Origin: Pyxicephalus adspersus
Lineage: Eukaryota > Chordata > Amphibia > Anura > Pyxicephalidae
Length of the DNA stretch: 64,000 nucleotides
NCBI RefSeq assembly: GCF_032062135.1
Contig: NC_092868.1
Location: 50,201,163-50,265,162, forward strand
Reading direction: 5' to 3'
In this document: piece by piece, positions 46,065 through 59,445 of the stretch
How positions within the stretch are numbered: the first letter of the stretch is position 1
Layout of the letters: every line of letters starts with the position of its first letter
Notes under the pieces: model-generated
Database searches by the model: none
Told to the model about the DNA's origin: nothing
The model's input: only the letters and a program-made list of their open reading frames with translations
Program-made: the position numbers and the translations under genes

Positions 46065-47080
46065 CTACCAAACCATTCGCTCACCTACTGTCTGGTGCTG
46101 TCTACTGCAGTAATTCTTTTCCACCACAAGATGTCCTTAGTGCTCCACTGTCAGTCCAACTACTTTGTGATTGCAGAACATTATGACTTTAATATATAAA
46201 ATAAATCCTCTTAGTAAATGTCATAATTTTTATTTACGTTCAACAATTACAAAGTTCTTTGGAATTTTTTTTGCACGAAATGCAAAAAAATGTATTTACA
46301 CTTTTATAGAATCTTGTGCTTGCCCATGGACCCTGGGGTAGAATGTGGAGTCAGGTGGGGACAATATAGGACACATTACCATACCCAGACCCCTGCAACC
46401 TTGATATCAAGGCATGATCTCCATCTTTGCAATACCAACTATAGCAAGATGGCTTTTATTGCAGTGGATGTCCTGGCAGAGATTTAAACCCAGGACCATG
46501 CAAGGTGAGAGTGTTTGAACCAATGCCACCCAAATTAGGGAATTCCATAAGCCTTGCATTAGTGGCACCTTTTTGTTCACGCACGTATGTAACATGTAAG
46601 TGATCAAAGGATTGGGTTTTTTACATGTTGGACCTGCTTGTTTATGGATTGTGGAACTACAAATTAAATACTGTGTTATGGAAAATTAGACTTTTCCCTG
46701 GGAATTCCCTGGGAAAATTCCCCTGGGAATTTTTTGTAACATTGACACAACAGATTCCTCCTTGGTCCTCTTTTTGTGGGTCTTTCTGCGGAAATGTATG
46801 GATTTAAAAGGCCTAGCGTGGTTTATATTCTGCATGCAGCACAGCACGTTATATCTGGCAATCATAGACCCAGTGGTTGGGGTGCAAATGGCGGAGAGAT
46901 TGGTGGGTATGTGCCACAGACTGCAAATTTTTACCCAAATTTACATTTTACCATGCCAATAGAGTTCCACTTTTTTAATTGGGGAATCTAAAGGATTTCC
47001 TGCCACTTGTGAAATTATTATTTGGCAATTTTTTTTATTATTTTCTTTCCCTGAAAAGTCCACATTAAGCCCTTCCAGTG
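46065..47080. other. Intergenic, no gene recognised
   Basis: Contains a compact nested palindrome, CCCTGGGAATTCCCTGGGAA and following bases, at about 46696-46735. No exon-like frame was supported. Confidence 0.35.
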
Positions 47081-47222
47081 GTCTTATACCCAATGTACCC
47101 CCTAAATATATTATTATGATTAAGGATTTATATAATGCTAACACATTATGCAGCACTGTACATTAAATAGGGGTCTTATACCCAATGTACCCCCTAAATA
47201 TATTATTATTATTATTATTATT

Positions 47223-47261
<39 letters not shown>

Positions 47262-47390
47262 CAGGATTTATATAGCGCCAACATATTATGTAGCGGTGTA
47301 CATTAAATAAGGGGTGCAAATAACAAATACAGACAATGACAGGAGGGGGGAGGACCCTGCCCCAAAGAGCTTACAATGTGTTAGGTATAT
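47081..47390 (-). repeat. Two tandem LINE tails with ATT/AAT dyad
   Basis: GTCTTATACCCAATGTACCC occurs at 47081 and again at 47173. Each is followed by a LINE tail in minus orientation (GCAGCACTGTACATTAAATA, then GGAGGACCCTGCCCCAAAGA). The second has (ATT)n running straight into (AAT)n at about 47200-47257, a self-complementary microsatellite. Confidence 0.75.
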
Positions 47391-47689
47391 CCATACCTGA
47401 CATGTCCCAACACCTCCTGAGTATTAATCAGCCCCTGCAAAATAGATAGCCCCATGCCAATGTTTAATTGCAAAATGCAAAAATACCCAGATCATGAACC
47501 CAGTCCTGCCACACTCAACATGGCTGCCAATACCAACATGGCTTCTTTCCACCACTAATGCCTCCAAACTAAAACTTGGCTTCCTTTTATTGGGTCACTA
47601 AACAAAACCAGTGATAAATTTAGATGAAATAATAATGACAACTCTAACGTGGTGATGGCAAAAGCCCAAATTAATACAGAGTTTGCCAC

Positions 47690-47756
47690 AACCAAGATGG
47701 TGGCTAAGACACGGACGCCTGTGTCCCGGAAGTCGCGTTACTCAGATCTCGCGAGA
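47690..47756 (+). promoter_or_regulatory. TATA-less promoter of zbtb48
   Basis: It combines a YY1-like CCAAGATGGTGGC (47692-47704), an ETS-type CCGGAAGT (47726-47733) and the palindrome TCTCGCGAGA (47747-47756), a known core promoter element of housekeeping genes. The local CpG density is far above the surroundings. Confidence 0.7.
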
Positions 47757-47828
47757 CTTGCTGGCCGGACGCAGCTGAGCTGCCTGGATATTGGGAGAGA
47801 AGCTGCAGAGTGAGCCGGGGACTGGCAG
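47757..47828 (+). other. zbtb48: Non-coding first exon of zbtb48 (5' UTR)
   Basis: GC-rich sequence following the promoter and ending ACTGGCAG|GTAAAC, a good donor. The next acceptor compatible with the gene is TTCTGCAG|GCCATGG at 49724/49725, three bases before the start codon. The transcription start is an estimate. Confidence 0.55.
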
Positions 47829-48789
47829 GTAAACATGAGCTGGGGGTGGGTGACTGTGCCAGGCTGTGTGCCCATTGATCCTACGCTGCAGTGTATGCTA
47901 TAATAAAGAGAACCTGTCACCAAAAACAGGGAACCCCTATTTTAGAATGGACAATCATTAGCTATCCCATATCATTGTATGTGTCCCAGGAAAGACCAGG
48001 TACCATTGCTGGGGTTTGCCATGTTTTTTGTGTATAGTGAGAGCCCTAAACACCTTTTTATTTAGCTATGACATGTTTCCAGTAGCACTGCGCAGTCTGG
48101 CATGATTTGTCATGATCGTAAGGCTGACCGAACTGAATCATTGGAAGGTCAGAGAGCTATGAATGTATATCTTTAACTTTTGTCTGGTGCTGCCCCCTTC
48201 CCCCTCTGCTTTCTGGTTGGTGCTGCTTGCTTTGTGATCTGGTGCATGTGCCCCCACCCTATCAATCACAGGGTACCATGCCCACCCAGGCTCAGGGTCT
48301 GAAATGCCAAAGGCAAGACCAGTGTGTTGGCGTAGAAAGCCAGTACTGACCACCATAGAGTATGCTCAGTATTTGCATTGGATCTGTGAAGGATATCTGC
48401 AGATTTGGTGGCTGGAAGTGGCACCTATAGGGTCCCCGCTTTACGGCTAACCCTCTGTACTGAGCATCATAAGATTTGGGATTCTCAGGATCTTGCCGAA
48501 AGGCTGATGGTCCAGAAGAAAGTTTGGGGGCACTAATGAATGAGCAGTCCTTGTATTTTATTGCAACGTCCCCTTTACATCCAATGGCTGACTTTCCTGA
48601 CTTCTCCATGAATGTCCTTTTGGGTTTAGGTGAAATAACGTTCTACTTTCAAAATTTTTATTTTTATTCTTCAAATATCTGCCTGATCGCTCAGGTGAAC
48701 TGAATCCCCGGCAATGAACGAACACCTGTGCACCTGCATGGGAGATACGTCATCCCGGCTCGGCCAATCATGATGAAGAATCTAGGAGG

Positions 48790-48965
48790 CGATAGCAGCG
48801 CCCTTTATTATTATTATTATTATTATTAATATTTAACAGGATTTATATAGCACCAACATATTAAGCAGTGCTGTACATTAAACAGGGGTTGCAAATGACA
48901 GACAGATACAGACAGTGACACAGGAGGAGGAGTGGACTCTGCCCAGAAGAGCTTACAATCTAGGA
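48790..48965 (-). repeat. LINE 3' tail in zbtb48 intron 1
   Basis: (ATT)n at about 48808-48830, then GCAGTGCTGTACATTAAACA and GAAGAGCTTACAATCTAGG: the tail on the minus strand. It interrupts a worn family D-like MITE (about 48610-49020). Confidence 0.75.
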
Positions 48966-49269
48966 AGGCCCAGCAAAGGATCGGGGATAGGTGAGTATAG
49001 TGATGTTTAGTTCCACTTTAAATTCAATGTTCGACTTTGCAGCACTCAGTCTGGCAATTGTGAGGCAAAAACCAATTGCGTTCTTTAGATGTCCTGCCAA
49101 TGGTGGCCACTTTTTTTAAAACAAAGCAGCCCCATCTTTGGTGATCCGGTGTGTTGCTCCTGCAAGCCAAAGCAACCGGTTTCCTTTAATGATCTCAAGA
49201 GCACCACTGTTTCCTCTTTCTGCTGTATTCAGCTGTCAGGCAAAGGAAAGGAATATTTGTATTATCCTG

Positions 49270-49690
49270 ATAGAGAAATTCCCTAGCTGCTCTCTCCACT
49301 CCTGCAATGACCTACTAATGGCTTCCTCTATCATGACCACATCACACGCACGGCTCCAAGACTCTTCTAAAGCTGCCCCCACTCTCTGGAATGGTCTTCA
49401 CCCTTTTCGGCTTGCTCCTACTTTCTGCTTGTTTAAAAGAGCCCATAAACCCATCTTTTCAAACTCACCTACGTCTTCTTCTGTCTCCTAAAACCCTCAC
49501 TACTCACCCACCATTCCATATCCCCCTCCTAATGTGTGCTACTTCCCCACCTCTTAGATTGTGAGCTCTTCGGGGCAGGGTCCTCTCCTTCTCCTGTGTC
49601 ACTGTCAGTATTCGTCTGTCATTTGCAACCCCTATTTAATGTACAGTGCTGCGTAATATGTTGGCGCTATAAATACTGTTTGATAATATT
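49270..49690 (+). repeat. 5'-truncated LINE with end of ORF2
   Basis: A plus-strand frame contains HARLQDSSKAAPTLWNGL and FKRAHKPIF, the LWN.L..FK..L pattern typical of the C-terminus of LINE reverse transcriptase ORFs. After a stop come TTAGATTGTGAGCTCTTCGG, GTCATTTGCAACCCCTATTT and TACAGTGCTGCGTAATATG. It shows what the many shorter tails in this window are. It ends about 35 bp before the zbtb48 start exon. Confidence 0.75.
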
Positions 49691-49727
49691 ATATATGAGT
49701 AACTCCCAATTTTTTGTTCTGCAGGCC

Positions 49728-52700
49728 ATGGATAATGTTTTCATCCAGCACAGCGTCAAGGTTCTCCAAGCTCTTAACAAGCAGAGAGAAGATGGCCGGT
49801 ACTGCGATGCCACGCTTGTAGTTGGAGATTTTCAGTTTAAAGCCCATTGGAGTATCCTGGCTTGTAGCAGCCCCTTCTTTCAGAGTCTGTATGGAGATGG
49901 CAGCTCTCCGAACATTATTCTTCACGAACGGTTCTCTGAGATCATTTCCCTTCTCCTGGATTTCCTCTACACGGGAGAATTGACACTGTCCCATCACAAT
50001 GTGGAGAAAGTCCTCTTGGCCTCTAAGGAACTGGGTATCTTTGAAGCCGTTGAGGTCTGTGAACAGTTTCAGCCAAAGTGTTTTCAACCCGTTGATCGGA
50101 CGGAAGATTTTTTCCAACAGCCTGCTACATTGGAGACTTTAAATGGGCACCTTAAAGAGGCGGAGGAGTCGGATGGAGAGGATGCTCTTAAGGGCATTTC
50201 GGAGCTCAGCAATGTGCTGGCTGACGCTGAAGTCCCATCGGAGCAGAACAATGAACAGGACAGTGGCCTTTCCCTGCTCCAAGGGACAGTGGAGATTACA
50301 CCGTTTCAAGAAGTCGTTCTGAAGGACCCAGAAAATGTAGAGAGAAGGGAGTTTAAGAGACAAAGGAGAGGACAGAAGAATGAGCAGTGTATTGGCAGCG
50401 ATGGAGACTGTTTGACGGTATGTAGACTGTCTTCCCATAGCCAGTGTTGGTCCTAGTTCCCTATGGAGGAGATTTAAAGGTAACCTGTGCAGTGTTCAAT
50501 CCAGATTTTTTTTTTAAAGCTTGGTGGGAATAAATTGTAGGCGGGTGGCATTCCCTGAATTATGACCTAACTCTTCAGTAACCACCTAAAAAGAGCCGGG
50601 TAGTTATCATTATTATTAATATTGTTATTATTATTATTATTATTATTATTACACACTATTTATATAGCGCCAACATATTAGGCAGTGCTGTGCAAAGTCC
50701 ATAGTCATGTCACTGGCTGTTCCTCAAAGGGGCTGACAATCTAATGTCCCTACCATAGTCATATGTCTTTATTACAGTCCAAGATCAATTTTGAGGGAAG
50801 CCATGTGTTTGGAATGTGGGAAGAAACTGGAGTACCCAGAGGAAACCCACACAAACACAGGGATAACCTGCAAACTTTATCCAGATAGTGTCCTGTTCGA
50901 GGTTCAAACCTGGGACCTAGTGCTGCAAAGCTAAAGCCACACGTGCGGCCCAGGTGGTTACTGAAAAGTTCTGAGCGGTGCACCCAGCCAAAAGGGGCTG
51001 GGGAGAACACTGCAGTGTTAAAGAAATATGGAAGTCACCCTTTGCTTTTTTTAAAGTCTCGTTGCATGACTACAATGCCAAGTAGATGGGTTCAGTATTT
51101 TGAGTGTTCAGAAGCTGGCATAGAGATCAAGCCTGACTTTGCCTTGCCTATATGTATTGCCTAATTCTCCCCAGTCAGGGAAGCAAAGTTCAAGGAAGCA
51201 AAGGTTCAGCATTATATCCAGGTTAGAAATGTTACCCTACATATTTATCTCAGAGTATTCTGCTTTGTGATTAGCGACCCCACCAGCTAATACATCTTTG
51301 CAGTGTTCTCCCCAGACCCTTTTAGCTGGGCGCACCACCCAGCACTTTTCAGTAATCACCCCGCTGTTTTTGGCTGGTTTCTGAAAAGTTTGGTCTGGAA
51401 ATCAGATATCCCCATTAAAGTCCTACTAAGTGTCTGTTTCATTGCAGTGGGAGTTGGAGGTGGATCAGATCCATGACGTCATAGCAGATGGCTCAGATTA
51501 TATCGAGGATGACCTGGATGAAGACTTTGTGCTAGAGAAGAAGATGCCGAGCTCCAAGCGTAGGTCGTGCACACCAAAGAAAATAGTTCCTTTGGAAACC
51601 TCCACCCATGACTCCATAAGTGGGGGAGAAGAGCTGAAGAACAAAAAAAATGCCAACTCTCCAGTGGAATGCCCTATATGTCACAAGAAGTTCCTCAGCA
51701 AGTATTATCTCAAAGTCCATAACAGGTAATGAAACAAGGCCATGCTTACCAGGATATGGATCACACTGTAGAGTTCTTTTGGTTTTTTTTAAGGCAAATG
51801 TATTGACTAGTAGGGTGTGCTAAATATTCCTGTTGTGTCTGAGGATAACCCAGCACCTATTGCAGGGAATGAATGTTCCTTTGATAATAATTAGACTGAT
51901 TTCCTGGCTTTTGAGACCAACATATATGCATTTGACATGTCAGGTCTTTGCAGACGGATGGCAATAGCTCAGTACGTCTGATAGAATGCAGGAATGCATG
52001 GTGATGCTTTGTCAGGGGCAGACCCAGGCTTGACCCCTCTTGTATGCCCAGTCAGAGGGGGCTAGGGACCATTCCTGAGAAGGAGCCCAGAAAGGACAAA
52101 GTCCAGCTGGTAGGAGCAGACAACCCGACAATCTGCCAGTTGGTCTTGAGAAGGGCAGGAATCTTCAGTGCTTTGTCTTCCCAGGGGTACCAAGACATCA
52201 CTATGGGCCTGGCGTCTTTCTGATACACTGACACAATGCACCTTTGTGTTTCTGCACCTCACTTCTCATTACAGTTGGCTGCAGCTAGCTCTGAATGGGT
52301 TGGTTATCACTGTGCACTTTTTGATTTATATGTCCTCATCACATCACTTTGTGTGTTTTTATGTACTCACTTGGAACATAGGGTGCTGGTTATCTTATAG
52401 GCCCAGCCCTGTTGTTCTTGGGAGAGCTCCCTGAAGGTATGGCCAATTCCATTAGTGGGAATCTTTCTTTAGGGAAGCTCCCAACTTTGTACAGTAGAAC
52501 CTCGGTTATCCGGCACCCACAGGGAATGTCCGAACTGTAGTTTCCAGTTAACTGAGGTTTTTTTTTCTCAGCCATTCAGCACTAGACTTTAATGGGGAGA
52601 CACCTCTAGTGCTGAATGCCTGAGAAAAGGGAAACCCTGATGATGGCTCAAGTGTTTTCAGGGTTTCCCTTTCATCAGCCAATCATGGAGTGGAGCAATC

Positions 52701-55700
52701 AGTGGAGCTCTGCTGACAGCTCCGCTTTCCTGATTGCTCCCGCAGCCCTAGCGGAGCTCTGGTATGTGTTCTTAGATGCCACAGCTCCACCAGGGCTGCA
52801 GAAGCAATGAGGAAAGCAGAGCTGTGGGGTGTCGGCTATCTGAATATTCTGATTATCTGAGTTCCAGATAACAGGGGTTCTACTGTATCTGGTGGGTAGG
52901 GTTTGGTCAAGCCCACAGAAAATGGGACCTGCGTGGTTTGGGACAAGTGGGTCAAGTAACCCAGTACCCTTGTCCCCAGAGTGTTATGCCCCGAGGGGAT
53001 CAGGGACAAGTGGCAAATCAAGGAAAAGATGAATATTTTCTTGTCCTAAAGCTGGCTTAGAGAGCAGAAGTTCTGCTTTTGCTCTGACTACATTTGTTGC
53101 CTGCTTGTTCCGGTTAGTGGTTGGTAATTATTGTCAGAGGTTCAGCATGATTTTCAGGTCAGAAATGTCAGGTCAATGTATGTTGCATTGGGGGAATTTA
53201 CCATCCTGTAAATACAAAAGGAGAAGTGGAAAATGTCTTCTTACACAGATTTCACAGAGGCAGATATCCACGTTAAATTTCCCATCTTGTCCACAAAATC
53301 TTAAACTTGCCCTCACTTCATTCACAAGAAAAGTATTCACTAAATTGGGAGAGGTGAAAGTAAATATCCTAAATGGGTTTTTTTATATACACTACAAGGA
53401 CAGTTCATTGCTTGGAGCATCTTTTCTTTGCACATGTTGTTCTCTTTTGTATAGCCAGCACTTTTATGTCAGCACACAGAGACTTTTATTTTTTTGTTTC
53501 ACCAGAAAGCACACAGGGGAAAAGCCTTTTGAATGTACGAAGTGCGGGAAATGTTACTTCAGGAAAGAAAACTTATTGGAGCATGAAGCACGGAACTGTA
53601 TGAGCCGAACAGAACTGGTAAACCTAAGCCCAGTGTGTAGAAACTTTGCACAAATATGTTCTTCCTATTAAAACTGGGAGAAGGAAGGACTGACAATGTT
53701 TGCATCCTAAGTTTAGGAAAGATGGTGTCCTCTGTTTTGCTCCATTGCAAGGTTTGGGACCTGCTGCCTGAAAATACTTGATAGCCATGTGGGTCTTCGA
53801 CACCTTATGGCAGGGATGTCCAAACTTTTTGCAAAGAGGGCCAGAGTTGGTGAGGTAAAAATGTGTGGAAGCCGGCCATTCATTACATACTCAGGGTTAG
53901 TGTGGGCATGGTCTGCAGGCCCCATGCAGAGCGCGTCCTTGGAATCAGAGTGGAAGTGGTCCATGTAGGTACCACACAGCACACGCCCACTATAATGACG
54001 TAGGGGATTCCCTGTGCACACATGGGACTTCCGTCCTGCCTATTATGCCCACCGATAAGCGGGACGATAATTGCAAGGCGGTTGATCAACTCTAATGAAG
54101 TATAAAATAGTTTTTTTGTTCATGTGTATTTTATACTGTGGTCAACAGTACTGGCTGGAGGCAAATTATTGATTTTGTTAAAAGGACGGCTGCGGGCCAA
54201 TGGAAATCTGAACACGGGCCGCAATTGGCCCCCAGCTGGACTTTCAACTTGCCTGCCTTATGGTCACAGATAAGGATAATCCATCAGTTCTGTGGATCAA
54301 GTGCATTCACCAAAGAAACTAAAGCTAAATTATTGTTTCAAAGCCAAATTTCAGTCAGCTGAAAAAAATGCCCTAATTGTCTAGTGATATTTTATCCTCT
54401 GTAGATAAAATAAATAAATAATTGCCTTGGGCTGGGTACACACGTGCAATAATTTTCGATGGACAGGATCTTTCACGATTCTTTCCAACGGCAAATGACT
54501 GCACGATGCATGAACAAGCGCAGTATATACAGCGCCGTTCTGCTCTATGGAGAGGGGAGGGTAGAGAATGACAGAGCGGCACCCCACTGCACCCTCTCCC
54601 CTTCACTTCCATTATCATCGTTCTGGCTTTGTTGTCCGTTGACGACGAATGCTGTACACACGGCAGATTCTCATCCGATATCAGCCCTAAGGCGATTATC
54701 AGACAAGAATCATCTGACTTGTGTATGTAGCCTTACTCTTTGGTCTTGGATCAGTTGTCACTCTCCTGCACTAACCCAAAATGTGGTTTTTCATACCCTT
54801 CCCTGGTACATATAGGGGTGGGCCTACAACTGGTGAAAACCTTTATGGGAGACGTCATCCCAGCCTGTGGGATCAAGAAATAAGTAATTCAAGGAACCCT
54901 CGAATTTCAAAGAACCACTGCTTTTGATTAAGCAAGCATTAGACCCCACCTGGATGGAATATGGAGTTTACCTTGTAAAATTAAATTTAATTAAAAGCTT
55001 GCGGTGACTGAAAATGGGTGCTCTATGAAAAGAACCAAAAACAGGTCCTGCCTAAAAAGAGATAAAAAAAGGTAAATACAAACATGGTCACAAGATTGCT
55101 TTATTGATCTAAATTATTTTACTTTTTCAGCTATTTAACTGCACCTCTTGTCACGAGGTGTTTAAAAGAAGAATGGAGTTGCGGCTTCATATGGTGTCCC
55201 ATACCGGGGATATGCCCTATAAGGTGAGCAGATTGGTGTTAGGATTGGTTGCATATAATATGCAGGGATGATAAAAAAATCACTACAGAAGTCTAAAATG
55301 AAATTATCGAGAGTTCAGGCTGTAGTAAGTGCCCTCTTTATTTTGTTTGTATCTGGGGACAGTGCTGGGATGTGTAGAGGAGAGAGAGATTTTTTAGGTG
55401 GGATTCTTAAGAAAGAAAAATATTTTCCCAGTAGCTCTCAGTTCTGCACAGCCTCATAAAACTAAAGGCCACGTTTATATGCTGCTGCACACTTGTACCT
55501 CTTGACCTTTTCATTTCTATGGCTGGAGCCGCCCACCTCTGAATGTGATTTTGGAACAAGCAGCCTAAGCGCTGTATAGCCCCTAGAAAACTGAGAAGGT
55601 CTTGTGGTTGCTTTAGGCAGAACCAAACTTTTCTGTTCCTCTGCTCATCATTCATCATCCCTCCTTTATATAGAAGAATACTAAACCCCTCATATAATAT

Positions 55701-58700
55701 AGTCACGGTGCTTGCTGTGCTGCGACTTGGCAAGTCTCTCATCATGACATAATACTTTGCAGTTTAGCGAGATAAAAGTCTCCAAATATGGCAACAACTT
55801 GACAAGGAACACAACGGCAAACAAGTCACTCCAGTTCAACTGGGGAAGCGCTCTGGGTTTGAGTGGGATAATGTAGTCTGACGAGTGTTGTATATGTTAT
55901 GTACTGGAAGAAATTCCAATTGTAATTACAGAGCAGATTTCGATGGAACTATAGGTGCCAGAAAACCCTGCCAGACTTAGAGTTATCGGTAGAAAGGAAT
56001 CTGTGGGTTTACATATGAAGTGTGTTATTATTGAAATAGCGTTTTTTCTGTTATTATTATTATCATTAATGATATTGTTTATCATACAAATAGGGGGCAT
56101 GTCTCAAATCTGTCCCACAACTAGAAGACGATGAATAGAAGCTATTATTAATATTATACAGTATTTATATAGCGCTATCATATTACGCATTCCTGTACAA
56201 GTTCCATAGTCATGTCACTAGCTGTCCCTCTAAGGGGCTCACAATCCAATGTCCCTACCATAGTCATATGTCTTTAATGCAGTCCAAGGTCAATTTTGGG
56301 GGGATGCCAATTAACCGAACTGAATGTTTTTTGGGATGGGTTGTGTAGGAGCACACCCACACAAACACAGGGAGAACCTGCAAACTCCATGCAGATAGTG
56401 TCCTGGCTGAGATTCAAACCTGGGACCCAGTGCTGCAAAGGCCTGAGCACTTACCTCTGAGCCACCGTGCTGCCCATGAGACAGATTTAATAAAACTTTC
56501 AGAATTATTTAAAAGATTCGCTCAGCTGTAGTGAAAGTAGCATTGCAACAACAACAAAAAAAAAACTTGCCACTGATCGTAATCTCTAATTTTAATTCTG
56601 TTGCAGACCTAGGAAGTGATCACAATTGCTTGATAGATGTATCTCAGTGTATTGAATTGAGAGCTCCAGCTTTAGGGTTTGTTCTCAGCAGTCCATTAAA
56701 GTAAAGCACATTCCCTGCATAGTGGTACAAGACTTGCATGCTGCAGAACACCAGAACACACAGCATGGTGTCCTGTATATTACATTGTGTTAAAATTAAA
56801 ACTGCACCTTTTTTCATGTGTTCTGTCATTTGTTGGTGTACAAGCACATAGGATGCGGTGCACTGCATTGTGGTGGGGATGAGCCCTTAAAATGTAAAAG
56901 TTAACTTCAGGCACACAGCTAAAAATACACAATAAATGGTTATATGGAAGCTGTTTTGCATGCCAAAGGTTTTTGGTATTTATCCAACCTGTTTCATATT
57001 CTGTTCCTCTTCTGTCCCCCTGTAGTGCTCCACCTGTCCTCAGCAGTTCATGCAGAAGAAGCATTTGCAGAGTCACATGATCAAGATGCACGGAGAGCCC
57101 AAACCTCACGCAGTGAGTATGAATGTACTTGGTGTAGGGAGAGCAGACTCGCTGAGGTCCTGGCCCCCTCTTTTGAGGGGTCACCACATCTGTAGAGCAA
57201 CCATGTAATGACTAGTATTGAAATACAGATAGCCTGGCTATAAAGGAAGTTTTTTTTTTTGAGGGAGGGGGGCTTATAATACATTTTTCCCAATGGTTGC
57301 TATTGTTCACCCAAAACCATTGTGCATGTTTGTGAAAAAAATCTTTTCGGCTTTTATTCCTTTTAGTGCCCCACCTGCGGGAAGTGTTTCTTTACAAGAA
57401 CAGAACTTCGGTTGCATGAAGCCTTCAAACACCGGGGGGAGAAGCTGTTTGTGTGTGAGGAGTGCGGTCACCGAGCTTCAAGCAGGAGCGGCCTACAGAT
57501 GCACATCAAAGCCAAGCACAGGTCTGAGATTTATATGATTCAAGACAACAGAAGCTTTTGTGCACTGATACAGTGCATGTTATCACACAGACTTTACAAT
57601 ATGATCTATCTGTATTATGTTATCAATCATAATGGATGGTGGGTCGAGTCTTTTCTACGTCAGATTAGCAGAGCCTCAACATTGTGGAGAATCCTCCTAA
57701 TAAATGGGAGCGTTGAGACTTGGCCAGACTGCAGGCAAATTTTGTAATGCATCACATGTGCATTATTAATACTGCGTACTACCAAATGTAAAGAGGAACC
57801 TGAAGTCAGCATGTATGTGAGCTGCTATTACTGACTTTTTTTTTAGAAAAATATTAGGTATCTGGCTGCCATGCTGATCCAATTGATCTAGCACTTTTCT
57901 GAGTCGCCGGTCCTGAAACAAGAATTCCAACCAGAACATCTGACTTTGCTTTACTTTGGCGTGGTACAATCACTGATGTCTAAGATAGCCAAGAGTTGAG
58001 CTTTAATGATTCTCTTCTTTTTGACAGAAATGAACGTCCTTTTGTATGCGAGTTCTGCCACCACGCCTTTACCCAGAAAACCAACCTCAACATGCACCTT
58101 AAGACTCACACCGGAGAAAAGCCTTTCCAGTGCCATCTATGTGGGAAGACATTCAGAACGCAAGGTGCGTAGGACAATCTACTCCATGAACTTTCGGGGT
58201 CCACATGAATATTAGGGTTCATGTACACAATTGATGCCACATACAAACCAAATAGGTCATTTGTTTATTCACTTATGGTATTTGCTGCTGGTACACACTG
58301 GAGGTACACCCTTTATCTGCCTTGAGTGAATCTGAGCATCAAATATGTTGTATTGCCTTCGAGGATGGAGTTACTCGCAGTTATAAGCTTGCTCCTAACT
58401 AATTTTTTTTTTTAATAAATATCTTGTACTAGATGCTCATGTAGAATAGAGTCAGGGACCGAACTTAGCCGAGGTGCATTGTGGCTTTATATATAAAAAC
58501 TGACAGGGGTTTTCACCCCTCCTTGCTTGCAAAAAGAAAAATGGGCTGATGTTTATATTTTGGCCATTGCATGAAATGGTGCAAACCTTCTATGCAGCGT
58601 TGTGACATTGGGTGGACACAAACTATTCCACATAATATATTTCCTTCCTCCCATATCTGCACAGGGTTATAATTTCAAATGTTGACTTGTAACTTCCAAT

Positions 58701-59412
58701 GTGTGTACTTCTGTCGTCTATTTTAATAAATGTAAAAATAAATTTAAAACAAATTAATGAAAGGTCTATTCTAAAACATTGTAATTATATATAATATAAC
58801 TGTTGCCCAGCTTTTAAAGCAGTTCATGCACGGAAATGTAAGGAAGCCTTTTGACCATAATACATGTCCTCTTTAACTTTGTTTCTAACAAGTTTTTCTC
58901 TGTTCGCTTTGTTCTTTTGTGATTTCAGCCAGTCTACATAAGCACAACCGGACACACACAGGGGAGCGACCATTCAGCTGTGAATATTGCGATCAACGGT
59001 TTACAGACAAAACGCCACTCCTGAGACACGTGGCCAGCCGACACCAGGAGGGGAGACCTTACTTCTGCCAAGTGTGTGGAAAAACCTTTAAAGGTAAAAA
59101 AAAAGTGTAGTAGTTCATGCTGCTGCTAGTTGGAATGCATGTGTTTATCCAAACCTGGTTGGCAACATAATGACTAGTGTTGGAAGGTTTTGGACAACTT
59201 CACCTTGCTTTTGACATTAGTTCGGGACATTTCTGAGATCGTTCACAATTCAATGTCACATATGCAGCTGACCTGCTTCAAGCTTCATTTTGCATTTCTA
59301 TAGACTTGAATGGGGGGAGAAACAGTTTTGATTCAAATAAAGCCTATTCACAAATGTCCCTAGGGGAATGTCTGCTTCAATCACAGCACTCACTTGTCCC
59401 CGGTGTTTTGGT

Positions 59413-59445
<33 letters not shown>

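Noticed and set aside
47200..47260. CRISPR-like regular repeats
   Set aside because: These are ATT/AAT microsatellites at a LINE tail. There are no unique spacers, and this is a vertebrate genome.
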